A DNA stretch of 64,000 bases from Mesorhizobium sp. (GTDB taxonomy: Bacteria > Pseudomonadota > Alphaproteobacteria > Rhizobiales > Rhizobiaceae), in assembly GCF_004963255.1 (NCBI RefSeq), contig NZ_SUGA01000017.1:62390-126389 (forward strand), written 5' to 3'. A model generated the notes under the pieces. That model was not told the DNA's origin and made no database searches. It was given only the letters and a program-made list of their open reading frames with translations. The translations under genes and the position numbers were made by a program. Positions within the stretch are counted from its first letter, which is position 1. Each line of letters opens with the position of its first letter. Shown piece after piece: positions 1 through 7,803 of the stretch.

Positions 1-353
1 CCCTGCCAGGCAAGGCCGAGCAGCACGCCGAGATAGGTGGCGACACCCTTGCCGCCTTTGAAGCCGAGCCAGACCGGGAAGAGATGGCCGAGGAAGGCGC
101 CGAAGCCAGCCAGAAGTCCGAAGTCCGGCGAAAAATGGCCGGCTATGAGGGCGGCGGCGGTGCCTTTCAGCGCGTCGAGCAGCAGCGTGGCGGCGGCGAG
201 CCCTTTGTTGCCTGTCCTCAGCACATTGGTCGCGCCGATATTGCCGGAACCGATGTTGCGGACGTCGCCGAGACCGGCCGCGCGAGTGATCAGAAGTCCG
301 AACGGTATCGAGCCGAGCAGATAGCCGAAGACGAGCGCGATTGCATCTCCCAT
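1..353 (-). CDS. plsY: Glycerol-3-phosphate acyltransferase PlsY (partial)
   Basis: Inner-membrane enzyme that moves the acyl group from acyl phosphate to glycerol-3-phosphate, the first step of phospholipid synthesis. Only the N-terminal 117 residues are present; the gene runs off the left edge (family about 200 residues). Visible motifs are GSIPFGLL in the first membrane segment, GSGNIGATNVLR, and the FKGGKGVAT phosphate-binding loop near the cut. The ATG at 351-353 directly precedes the hydrophobic MGDAIALVFGYLLGS start. It lies downstream of pyrB and the dihydroorotase-like gene on the same strand, a common alphaproteobacterial order. Confidence 0.93.
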   Translation of the reverse strand, partial: MGDAIALVFGYLLGSIPFGLLITRAAGLGDVRNIGSGNIGATNVLRTGNKGLAAATLLLDALKGTAAALIAGHFSPDFGLLAGFGAFLGHLFPVWLGFKGGKGVATYLGVLLGLAWQ

Positions 354-537
354 TGTTTCCCCCGTATTCCTTCTTTGGCTCTCTCGCCTTAAGATTGATG
401 CAATTTGCGTTATGCAACTCTGATTTGCAATAGCTGGCGCTGCGCGGGCATCAGTCGAGCATAATGGTAGAGTCGAGAGGGTTCGCCAAGCAACTCCGTG
501 CCTGGCAGATTTGGCAGCGCTCAACGCGTCGGATAGC

Positions 538-1824
538 CTAGGCGGAAAAGACCGCGCGGCCCGCGACCACCGTCCGCAGGACCTTGCCCTGAAGGCGCGC
601 ACCTTCGAAACAGGTGTTTTTCGAGCGCGAGCGCAGGCCGCTTTCGCTGACGATCCACGGTTCGTCGAGATCGACGACCGCGAGATCGGCCGGCGCGCCC
701 GGCTGCAGTGTGCCGCCCGGCAGGCCGAACAGTCTTGCTGGCGCCGTGGACAGCGTCTCGATCAGCCTGAGCAGCGGCACGTCGCCATTGTGGTAGAGCC
801 GAAGCGCCGCGCCAAGCAGCGTCTCCAGCCCGATTGCGCCGGCGGCCGCGTCGGCGAAGGGCAGGCGCTTGGTGTCGACGTCCTGCGGGTCGTGCGAGGA
901 AACGATGATGTCGATCGTGCCGTCCTTGATCGCCTCGATCATCGCCAGCCGGTCATCCTCGGCCCGCAGGGGCGGGGTCAGACGGAAGAAGGTGCGGTAT
1001 TCGCCGACATCGTTCTCGTTCAACGAAAGATTGTGGATGGCCACACCCGCCGTGACATTGGCGCCGTCCGTCTTGGCCCGGTTCACCGCGCCGACCGCCA
1101 TCGCCGACGAGATTTTTGCCGCGTGGTAGGCGCCGCCGGTCAGCCGCGCCAGCGCCAGGTCGCGTTCGAGCGGGATCAGCTCGGCCTCCCGCGGAATGCC
1201 CGACAGGCCGAGCCAGCTCGCGTAGAGCCCCTCGTTCATGACGCCGGATGAGGCGAGGTCGGCATCCTGCGTCTCATGCGCGATCACACCGCCGAAATCG
1301 CGGGCATAGGTCAGCGCGCGGCGCATCACCAGCGCGTTGTCGATGGTGTGGCGGCCGTCGGTGTAGGCGACGGCGCCGGCCTCGCGCAGCAGGCCGAACT
1401 CGGTCATCTCGCGGCCTTCGAGGCCCTTGGTGATCGCGGCCGCGGGGAAGATGTTGACGCTCGCTGTATCGCGTGCGGTGCGCAGCACGAATTCGACCAG
1501 CGCCACATTGTCGATCACCGGGTCGGTGTCAGGCATCATGACGATGGAGGTGACGCCGCCGGCCGCCGCCGCCACGCTTGCCGAGGCGATGGTCTCGCGA
1601 TGCTCGCCGCCGGGTTCGCCGATGAAGACGCGCGCGTCGACAAGGCCTGGAATGATCGTCTTGCCGGCGCAGTCGATGACGGTGGCGCCTTCCGGCGCCC
1701 CCTGGTTCAATGCCGCCTTTCCGGCCGCGGCGATCTTGCGGCCGTCGACGATGACGCTGCCGATCTCGTCGATGCCGCGCGACGGGTCGACAATGTGCGC
1801 CTTGCTGAAGACCGTCACGCTCAT
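538..1824 (-). CDS. pyrX: Dihydroorotase-like protein, probably non-catalytic (PyrX/PyrC' type)
   Basis: Amidohydrolase-fold protein of 428 residues, of the length and layout of class I dihydroorotase. The metal-binding HxH of the family (PGLVD-xHVH-LREPG) reads PGLVDARVFIGEPG here, so both histidines (positions 65 and 67) and the following arginine (69) are gone. The later metal histidine is lysine (K237 in YHAAKISS) and the catalytic aspartate of the DHAPH motif is serine (S310 in VSSHDPQ); H183 is kept. The start overlaps the pyrB stop by 4 bp (ATGA). Inactive dihydroorotase homologues encoded beside pyrB in pseudomonads are structural partners of aspartate transcarbamoylase; I infer that role. 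An active pyrC must lie elsewhere. Confidence 0.88.
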   Translation of the reverse strand: MSVTVFSKAHIVDPSRGIDEIGSVIVDGRKIAAAGKAALNQGAPEGATVIDCAGKTIIPGLVDARVFIGEPGGEHRETIASASVAAAAGGVTSIVMMPDTDPVIDNVALVEFVLRTARDTASVNIFPAAAITKGLEGREMTEFGLLREAGAVAYTDGRHTIDNALVMRRALTYARDFGGVIAHETQDADLASSGVMNEGLYASWLGLSGIPREAELIPLERDLALARLTGGAYHAAKISSAMAVGAVNRAKTDGANVTAGVAIHNLSLNENDVGEYRTFFRLTPPLRAEDDRLAMIEAIKDGTIDIIVSSHDPQDVDTKRLPFADAAAGAIGLETLLGAALRLYHNGDVPLLRLIETLSTAPARLFGLPGGTLQPGAPADLAVVDLDEPWIVSESGLRSRSKNTCFEGARLQGKVLRTVVAGRAVFSA

Positions 1825-2801
1825 GCGCCGCGCCCCTCATGGTTGCGGCCCTCATAATTCCGACGGGGGTCGAGCAGCGCTTCCATGACCGCCATGCGCA
1901 CGGCGACCCCCATCTCCACCTGTTCCTGGATGACGCTTTGCGGTCCGTCGGCGATTTCGGAGGCGATCTCGACGCCGCGGTTCATCGGACCGGGATGCAT
2001 AACCAGCGCATCGTCCTTGGCGGCTTTCAGCTTTTCGGCATCGAGACCGAAATAGCGGAAATATTCGCGGATCGACGGCACGAAGGCGCCTTCCATGCGC
2101 TCGCGCTGCAGGCGCAGCATCATCACGACATCGGCGTCCTTCAGCCCCTCGGCCATCGAGCGCGCGACGATGACGCCCATCCGATCAATGCCGGAAGGCA
2201 GCAGCGTCGAGGGCGCGACGACGCGCACCTGCGCGCCGAGCGCGTTCAGAAGCATGATGTTGGAGCGGGCGACGCGCGAATGCAGGATGTCGCCGCAAAT
2301 CGCCACGATCAGCTTCGACAGCGGGCCCTTGGCGCGGCGGATGGTCAGCGCGTCGAGCAGCGCCTGGGTTGGATGCTCATGCGCGCCGTCGCCGGCATTG
2401 ACCACCGAGCAGCCGACTTTCTGGGCGAGCAGGGCGGCGGCGCCTGCCGACTGGTGGCGGATGATCAGGATATCCGGCCGCATGGCATTCAGCGTCATCG
2501 CCGTGTCGATCAGCGTCTCGCCCTTCTTCACCGAGGAGCTCGCCACCGACATGTTCATGACGTCCGCGCCGAGCCGCTTGCCGGCGAGCTCGAAGGACGA
2601 CTGCGTGCGGGTCGATGCCTCGTAGAACAGGTTGATCTGGGTGCGGCCGCGCAGTGTCGAGGTCTTCTTTTCCGATTGCCGCGAGATCGCCACGGCTTGG
2701 TCCGCACGATCAAGCAACAGCTCGATATCGGCGGGGGAAAGATCGCGGATGCCCAGAAGGTGGCGGTGGGGAAAGAGCGGCAGGGACGAAGCGTCGGTCA
2801 T
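1821..2801 (-). CDS. pyrB: Aspartate carbamoyltransferase catalytic subunit
   Basis: Condenses carbamoyl phosphate and aspartate to N-carbamoyl-aspartate in de novo pyrimidine synthesis, in the cytoplasm. The 326-residue protein carries the carbamoyl-phosphate loop FYEASTRTQSSFE (S63-T64-R65-T66), HPTQALLD, and the C-terminal HPGPMNRGVE substrate loop. No pyrI regulatory subunit is adjacent; the translationally coupled pyrX product is the likely partner. The ATG at 2801 has no good ribosome-binding site and lies only 13 bp from a strong -10 box, so the message may be almost leaderless. Confidence 0.96.
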   Translation of the reverse strand: MTDASSLPLFPHRHLLGIRDLSPADIELLLDRADQAVAISRQSEKKTSTLRGRTQINLFYEASTRTQSSFELAGKRLGADVMNMSVASSSVKKGETLIDTAMTLNAMRPDILIIRHQSAGAAALLAQKVGCSVVNAGDGAHEHPTQALLDALTIRRAKGPLSKLIVAICGDILHSRVARSNIMLLNALGAQVRVVAPSTLLPSGIDRMGVIVARSMAEGLKDADVVMMLRLQRERMEGAFVPSIREYFRYFGLDAEKLKAAKDDALVMHPGPMNRGVEIASEIADGPQSVIQEQVEMGVAVRMAVMEALLDPRRNYEGRNHEGRGA

Positions 2802-2813
2802 CTCAAGGCGCTG

Positions 2814-2842
2814 CTATAGGGTGCGGTCCGGCCCGCCGCAAG
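2814..2842 (-). promoter_or_regulatory. Candidate sigma-70-type promoter of pyrB
   Basis: On the minus strand CTTGCG (2842-2837) and CTATAG (2819-2814) are separated by exactly 17 bp, close to the rhizobial consensus CTTGAC-N17-CTATAT. The expected transcription start is near 2807, about six bases before the pyrB ATG. Confidence 0.55.
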
Positions 2843-2962
2843 CGCCAGCTTTGGATTGCGGGCGTTCTCCCCGGTATTTTCGTCGCGCGTGCCGCAACGC
2901 TTGGGCTATAAGGCCGGATGGCCTCGGATTCGTGATCGCGGCCGGGGATGTAAGGAAGACGC

Positions 2963-4591
2963 GTGACCGACGAGGTGATCAACCAGCCGCCGCCGTTGAC
3001 AGGCGGCAACGCTTGGCGGGGCGATCCGTTGCTCATCCAGCTTGCCGAACGTTTTTCGGATCCCGTGCGCAAGGATCTCGACGGGCTCGGCCGGTTCGTG
3101 ATGACGCAGGAGGCGCAGGAGCTTGCCCGCCTCGCCAACACCGACACGCCGAAATTGCGCACGCATGACCGCCAGGGCCGACGCCTCGACCTTGTCGAAT
3201 ACCATCCGGCCTATCACGCATTGATGCGCCGCTCGGTTGCCGGCGGCCTGCATTCTTCAGTCTGGGAGAACGGCGATGCCGAGATCGGCCGCCGCCATCA
3301 GGTAAGGGCGGCGCGCTTCTATCTGACCGCCGAGCTCGAGACCGGGCATCTGTGCCCCATCACCATGACCAGCGCCTCGCTGGCAGCGCTGATGGCGAGC
3401 CCAAAACTTTTCCGCGAATGGGCGCCGCGCGTGACGACGCGCAAATACGACCAGACACAGAAGCCGCCGGTGCAGAAGACCGGACTGACGCTCGGCATGG
3501 GCATGACCGAGAAGCAGGGCGGCACGGATGTCCGCGCCAACACCACCAGGGCGGAGCGCACCGGCAGCGGTTTTTATCGGCTCACCGGCCACAAATGGTT
3601 CATGTCGGCGCCGATGTCGGACGCCTTCCTTGTGCTCGGACAAGCGCCGGAGGGGCTGTCCTGCTTCCTCGTGCCACGCATCCTGGGCGACGGTTCCGGC
3701 AATGGCTTCCGCTTCCAGCGGTTGAAGGACAAGCTCGGCAACCGCTCGAACGCCTCGTCGGAGGTGGAGTTCGTCAATGCCATCGGCGAGATGGTCGGCG
3801 ATCCGGGCGCCGGCGTGAAGACCATTATGGACATGGTGACGCTGACGAGGCTGGACTGCGCGGTCGCTTCGTCGGCGCTGATGCGGGCGGGCCTTGCCGA
3901 GGCCGTGCACCACACGCGCCATCGCCAGGTGTTCGGCTCGAACCTGATCGACCAGCCGCTGATGCAGCGGGTTCTGGCCGATATGGCGCTCGACGTCGCC
4001 GCGGCCACGGCGCTGTCGTTCCGGCTGGCGCGCTCCTTCGACGAGGCGGCCAGCGATCGCGGCGAGGCGGCCTTTGCCCGGGCCATGACGCCTGTGGTCA
4101 AATACTGGGTCTGCAAGATCGCGCCGGCGCTGCTCTACGAGGCGATGGAATGCCTTGGCGGCAATGGCTATGTCGAGGAAGCGCCGCTAGCCCGCTACTA
4201 CCGGGAGGCGCCGGTCAATGCGATCTGGGAGGGCTCGGGCAATGTCATGGCGCTCGATGTGCTGCGCGTGCTTGGCCGCGCGCCCGGCCTGTTCGAGGAA
4301 GTGCTGGCCGGGATCGACCGCGATCTCGGCACCGGCGGACGCGGCACGATCGGCGTGCTGAAGGCGGCCATGCAGGTCGCCGCGACCGACCAAGGGTCGG
4401 CGCGCCTGTTGACGGAACAGCTCGCGCTTTCGGCCGCCGCGGCGGAGCTGCGCAGGCTGGGAGCAGGGCGGATCGCCGATGCCTTCGTCGAAACCCGGCT
4501 CGGCGGCCAGTGGCGCACCACCTACGGCATGCTCGATACGCGCCACGACGCGCGCATCATCATCGACACGCTCTATCCGCCGGTGACCTGA
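2963..4591 (+). CDS. Acyl-CoA dehydrogenase, AidB family
   Basis: Flavin-dependent acyl-CoA dehydrogenase-fold protein of 542 residues, the size of the AidB/isovaleryl-CoA dehydrogenase branch. It has the AidB-style N-terminus (PPPLTGGNAW, then LLIQLAERFSDPVRKDLDGLGRFV), the GMGMTEKQGGTDVRANTT and HKWFMSAPMSDAFLVL flavin regions, AMECLGGNGYVEEAPLAR, and IWEGSGNVMALDVLRVL with the catalytic-position glutamate. AidB proteins are linked to the alkylation response and bind DNA, but the physiological substrate is unknown and nothing here proves a repair role. GTG start at 2963 behind AAGGAAG. Divergent from pyrB. Confidence 0.85.
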   Translation: MTDEVINQPPPLTGGNAWRGDPLLIQLAERFSDPVRKDLDGLGRFVMTQEAQELARLANTDTPKLRTHDRQGRRLDLVEYHPAYHALMRRSVAGGLHSSVWENGDAEIGRRHQVRAARFYLTAELETGHLCPITMTSASLAALMASPKLFREWAPRVTTRKYDQTQKPPVQKTGLTLGMGMTEKQGGTDVRANTTRAERTGSGFYRLTGHKWFMSAPMSDAFLVLGQAPEGLSCFLVPRILGDGSGNGFRFQRLKDKLGNRSNASSEVEFVNAIGEMVGDPGAGVKTIMDMVTLTRLDCAVASSALMRAGLAEAVHHTRHRQVFGSNLIDQPLMQRVLADMALDVAAATALSFRLARSFDEAASDRGEAAFARAMTPVVKYWVCKIAPALLYEAMECLGGNGYVEEAPLARYYREAPVNAIWEGSGNVMALDVLRVLGRAPGLFEEVLAGIDRDLGTGGRGTIGVLKAAMQVAATDQGSARLLTEQLALSAAAAELRRLGAGRIADAFVETRLGGQWRTTYGMLDTRHDARIIIDTLYPPVT

Positions 4592-4730
4592 TCCAGCTCT
4601 GGCGGTAGAGCATGACGTCATCCGCCAAATGCCGGCCTGTGGATAGCCGTTAACCTTAACAAATGGTTTCCATTGCGGCGGACCTTCGCAAAGCCCAATC
4701 TCCGCTTGCTGGAGTAGGGAAGGGTTAACC

Positions 4731-5321
4731 ATGGCCCGGGCTCCGCGAAGCAGGATGCGTATGCGGCACGTGTTGAGCTCAGTTCTGGCCTTGCATTGGG
4801 CGGTGGTCTTTGCCCTGCTTGCCTATGTCTGCATGGACGGCAGCCGGGGCATAACAGCGGCGCTTGGCGTGCTTGGCCTCTCGATCCAGGGCGGCCGGTT
4901 TCCGCAGCTTGAAAATGTCGCCGTGGTCGCGCCGCTTTCGGTCGCGCTCCTGACCGTCGCGGTGTTGTTCTGCTGGGCCTTTGTCGAAACGCTGCTCAAC
5001 GGCGCGGCAAGGCCGGACGCAGGCGAAAGCGTTGCGCGGCTCGCTTTCATCTTCGCATCGTCGCTGCTTTCGCTGATTCTCATCGGCGGCGTGGCGCAAG
5101 GCATCGACGGCCTGTTCGTGATTGTCGGCATTCAGATGACGGCACTGCTTGCCTCCTATGTCGCGGTGACGGCCGAACGCCGCTCCGCCCTTGCCGCCGC
5201 AATGAATTTGCCCCAGGGCGATGTTCGCGCCGCCTCGCGCATGGCGATGGGGGCCGCGCACAGCTCCTTGCTTTCGCGCATATCAGGCCGTCCGGAAAAC
5301 AAGCCTGGAGGCAGGCGCTGA
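4731..5321 (+). CDS. Hypothetical multi-pass membrane protein
   Basis: A 196-residue protein I do not recognise. A basic N-terminus (RSRMRMR) precedes four hydrophobic segments at roughly 13-33, 65-90, 103-125 and 126-146, then a soluble arginine-rich tail. It overlaps the next gene by one base (TGATG), so the two are translationally coupled. TTAACC-type boxes lie upstream (4650-4660 and 4725-4732, the second overlapping the start codon); these resemble CtrA half-sites but their spacing is not canonical. The short leader contains GGGAAGGG as a ribosome-binding site. Confidence 0.75.
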   Translation: MARAPRSRMRMRHVLSSVLALHWAVVFALLAYVCMDGSRGITAALGVLGLSIQGGRFPQLENVAVVAPLSVALLTVAVLFCWAFVETLLNGAARPDAGESVARLAFIFASSLLSLILIGGVAQGIDGLFVIVGIQMTALLASYVAVTAERRSALAAAMNLPQGDVRAASRMAMGAAHSSLLSRISGRPENKPGGRR

Positions 5322-5662
5322 TGCGCACGATATTCACACTCTGGGCTGCTCCGATGGCCATCTTCTGGGGATGGTTCTTCCTGTCGGCGAACGACATGAA
5401 TTTCGGCTACGCGATGCTGAGCCGGCAGGTGCACGATTTCGCCTTCCAGCTCTATGGCCAGATGCTCGGTGTCGACCCGGCCATCATTCCGGGCATGGTG
5501 GCGCGGACCTGCGTTTTCGACTTCTTCCTGCTCATGGGGCTGTGGGCCTTCCGCCGCCGGCGCAACATCGCCGAATGGATAAGGCAGCGCCGGCAAGGCA
5601 CGGTCAGCGAAGACCGTCTCGCCCAAGCGACTGAAGCCGGTCCAGGGCTCCCTGCAGAATAA
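5321..5662 (+). CDS. Hypothetical small membrane protein
   Basis: A 113-residue protein with two predicted membrane helices (about 4-22 and 61-80), an Arg-rich stretch after the second (FRRRRNIAEWIRQRRQG) and a soluble tail. Function unknown. Its start overlaps the stop of the preceding membrane protein, suggesting a two-gene unit. Its last 59 bp lie antisense to the 3' end of ruvX, so the final 18 or so codons are constrained by both genes. Confidence 0.72.
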   Translation: MRTIFTLWAAPMAIFWGWFFLSANDMNFGYAMLSRQVHDFAFQLYGQMLGVDPAIIPGMVARTCVFDFFLLMGLWAFRRRRNIAEWIRQRRQGTVSEDRLAQATEAGPGLPAE

Positions 5663-6113
5663 AGGCGGCGGCCGCCGAATCGATCTTGCCGGCGCGTTTC
5701 TTGCGCGAGAAATCCATCTCGATCAGCGTCCGCTCGGCCGCCACCGTTGACAGCCGTTCATCCCACAGCACGAAGGGCAGGTCCGAAAGCGGCGCCATGT
5801 TGCGGACGAAGGCGCGCGATTTTTGCGCACGAGGGCCTTCGGAGCCGTCCATGTTGACGGGAAGGCCAAGCACGACGGCGCCGACATTGTCCTTCGCGAG
5901 CTGAGCGATAAGTTGGGCGGCATCGAGCGAAAATTTCTTGCGCAGGATGACCGGACGCGGATGGGCGAAGGACAGCCCGCGATCGGAGACCGCCACGCCG
6001 ATCGTCTTGTCGCCGAGATCGAGCCCGGCGAGCGTTTTGCCGTCGGCGAGACGCTCCGGCAGTTCTTCGATCGAAACAATGCCCAACGGCTTTTCCTGAC
6101 ATCCAGGCGTCAC
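5604..6113 (-). CDS. ruvX: Putative Holliday junction resolvase RuvX (YqgF family)
   Basis: RNase H-fold nuclease family linked to Holliday junction resolution or pre-16S rRNA processing. The 169-residue product shows LAGLDLGDKTIGVAVSDRG with the first acidic residue, VVLGLPVNMDGSEG, LWDERLST, and the terminal KIDSAAAAFILQGALD aspartate. The longest form starts at GTG (6113-6111) behind an AAAGGA-like site; a TTG about ten codons in is an alternative. Convergent with the upstream small membrane gene and overlapping it by 59 bp. Confidence 0.92.
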   Translation of the reverse strand: MTPGCQEKPLGIVSIEELPERLADGKTLAGLDLGDKTIGVAVSDRGLSFAHPRPVILRKKFSLDAAQLIAQLAKDNVGAVVLGLPVNMDGSEGPRAQKSRAFVRNMAPLSDLPFVLWDERLSTVAAERTLIEMDFSRKKRAGKIDSAAAAFILQGALDRLQSLGRDGLR

Positions 6114-6201
6114 ATCCTTTTGACGTTTAGGAGTGGGGCGCCACTTTCAATTTGCCACCAGCGTTCTATCTTCCGGCAACGGGAAAATCGAGGAAGCATT
6201 C

Positions 6202-6909
6202 ATGAAACTGACCTGGTACGGGCATTCGGCATTCCGCGTCGAGACCAAGGACGCCACCATTCTCATCGACCCTTATCTGGTCGGCAATCCGTCCTGGAAG
6301 GGCGGCTGGGAGGGGCCGGCGGAAGGCGTCACGCATGTTCTCCTGACCCATGGCCACAGCGACCATGTCAGCGGCGCGGTCGAAGTGCTGAAGAAAAGCG
6401 GCGCCATGCTGGTCGCCAATTTCGAGATCTGCATGTATCTCGTCGGCCAGGGCGTCAGCGGCGACAAGATCAATCCGGGCAATATCGGCGGCACCGTCGA
6501 TTGCGGGCCGTTCACCACGACGTTCGTCCAGGCGCTGCATTCGTCCTCCTTCGGCGGCGAAGGTGGCACCAACACCTATCTCGGCAATCCGGGTGGGCTC
6601 GTCCTGCATTTTCCCGAAGACAAGACGCTCTACCACATGGGCGACACCGACATCTTCTCCGACATGGGGCTGATCAACGAGCTGCACGAGCCCAAGATCG
6701 GCATCGTGCCGATCGGCGACCGCTTCACCATGGGGGGCGCGGTGGCGGCCCTTGCCTGCCGCCGGTTCTTCGGTTTCGAAACCGTCATTCCCTGCCATTT
6801 CGGCACCTTCCCGATGATCGACCAGACCGCCGACAAATTCGTCGCCGGCATGGAAGGCTCGGGCGTCAACGTGGCGCTGCCCGAGATTGGCAAGGCGATC
6901 ACGATCTAA
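6202..6909 (+). CDS. UPF0173 metal-dependent hydrolase (metallo-beta-lactamase fold)
   Basis: A 235-residue YtkL/UPF0173-type hydrolase of unknown substrate. The zinc motif HGHSDH sits in VTHVLLTHGHSDHVSGAVEVL, followed by GNIGGTV, HMGDTDIFSDM with a metal aspartate, PIGDRFTMGG, and PCHFGTFPM with a late histidine. The ATG at 6202 (MKLTWYGHSAFRV) is preferred because GAGGAAG lies just upstream and the family starts here; the in-frame upstream extension to 6133 has no family similarity. Confidence 0.9.
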   Translation: MKLTWYGHSAFRVETKDATILIDPYLVGNPSWKGGWEGPAEGVTHVLLTHGHSDHVSGAVEVLKKSGAMLVANFEICMYLVGQGVSGDKINPGNIGGTVDCGPFTTTFVQALHSSSFGGEGGTNTYLGNPGGLVLHFPEDKTLYHMGDTDIFSDMGLINELHEPKIGIVPIGDRFTMGGAVAALACRRFFGFETVIPCHFGTFPMIDQTADKFVAGMEGSGVNVALPEIGKAITI

Positions 6910-6994
6910 GGCGCTTCGCTCTTCTGCGATGGGGTCGCACTGCCTTGGGCGGCCCCTGAGCATCTCCGGGCGGATCGGGCCAACATGATCCATG

Positions 6995-7023
6995 TTGCGC
7001 GCTGAGCGCCGCGCCGCTATAGC
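6995..7023 (+). promoter_or_regulatory. Candidate promoter of the gatC gene cluster
   Basis: TTGCGC (6995-7000) and TATAGC (7018-7023) separated by 17 bp, 30 bp before gatC. Assigned by consensus similarity only. Confidence 0.45.
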
Positions 7024-7053
7024 CCGCACTGGTTTTCCCGAGGCGAAAAGAAC

Positions 7054-7341
7054 ATGTCCGTTGATCTTCAGACCGTGAAGCGCGTCGCGCGCCTTGCCCG
7101 TATCGCGGTGAGCGAGGAGGATGCCCAGCGCATGACCGGCGAATTGAACGCCATCCTTGGCTTCGTCGAGCAATTGAACGAGGTCGATGTCTCGGGCGTC
7201 GAGCCGATGACCTCGGTCACGCCGATGGAGATGAAGAAGCGCCAGGATGTCGTCACCGACGGCAACAAGCCCGCCGACATCGTCGCCAACGCGCCGGCGA
7301 CGGAAGAGAACTTCTTCCTCGTTCCGAAGGTGGTGGAGTAG
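7054..7341 (+). CDS. gatC: Asp-tRNA(Asn)/Glu-tRNA(Gln) amidotransferase subunit C
   Basis: Small GatC subunit (95 residues, full length) of the GatCAB complex, which converts mischarged Glu-tRNA(Gln) or Asp-tRNA(Asn) to the correct amide. It starts MSVDLQTVKRVARLARIAVSEED, contains LNAILGFVEQLNEVDVSGVEPM, and ends in the conserved ATEENFFLVPKVVE. First gene of a short cluster: a GNAT gene begins three bases after its stop and gatA follows. gatB is not in the window. Confidence 0.96.
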   Translation: MSVDLQTVKRVARLARIAVSEEDAQRMTGELNAILGFVEQLNEVDVSGVEPMTSVTPMEMKKRQDVVTDGNKPADIVANAPATEENFFLVPKVVE

Positions 7342-7344
7342 GCC

Positions 7345-7803
7345 GTGGCTGTCGAGATCGCCGTCGAGACGCCTCTGCAGGACGACGTGCGCGCGCTGGT
7401 CGCCGAACTCAACGCCGCGCTGCTCGAGCTGACGCCGGCCGAGCATTGCTATCACCTGACGGTCGAGCAGATGGCCGGCTTGGACACGACGGTGTTCATC
7501 GCGCGCGACAACGGCCTTGCCGTCGGTTGCGGCGCGCTGAAGCGCCACGACGAGGCGACCGGCGAGGTCAAGCGCATGTATACGCGGCCTTCGCATCGCG
7601 GCATGAAGATCGGCGCCGAGATCGTCGGGCGGGTCGAGGCGCTTGCCCGGCAGGAAGGGCTGACGCGCCTGGTGCTCGAAACCGGCGATCGCCATCCCGC
7701 CGCCTGGACCGTCTATGAGCGCGCCGGATTCACGCGTTGCGGACCGGTGCTGGATTATCCCGACTCCGAATGGTCGGTGTTTTACGAAAAGAGCCTTGCC
7801 TGA
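7345..7803 (+). CDS. GNAT family N-acetyltransferase
   Basis: A 152-residue acetyltransferase of the GCN5 fold. The acetyl-CoA site is in VKRMYTRPSHRGMKIGAEIVGRVEALAR, with the R-x-x-G-M-K-I-G variant of the R/Q-x-x-G-x-G/A loop, followed by LVLETGDRHPAAWTVYERAGFTRCG and a C-terminal SVFYEKSL. Substrate unknown. GTG start at 7345, three bases after the gatC stop; the TGA overlaps the gatA ATG by one base. This placement inside the gat cluster means it is co-translated with both amidotransferase subunits. Confidence 0.88.
   Translation: MAVEIAVETPLQDDVRALVAELNAALLELTPAEHCYHLTVEQMAGLDTTVFIARDNGLAVGCGALKRHDEATGEVKRMYTRPSHRGMKIGAEIVGRVEALARQEGLTRLVLETGDRHPAAWTVYERAGFTRCGPVLDYPDSEWSVFYEKSLA

Noticed and set aside
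4601..4626. Terminator or repeat after the AidB-like gene (ATGACGTCAT palindrome at 4612-4621)
   Set aside because: A 10-bp palindrome without a T tract or clear stem extension; too weak to call.
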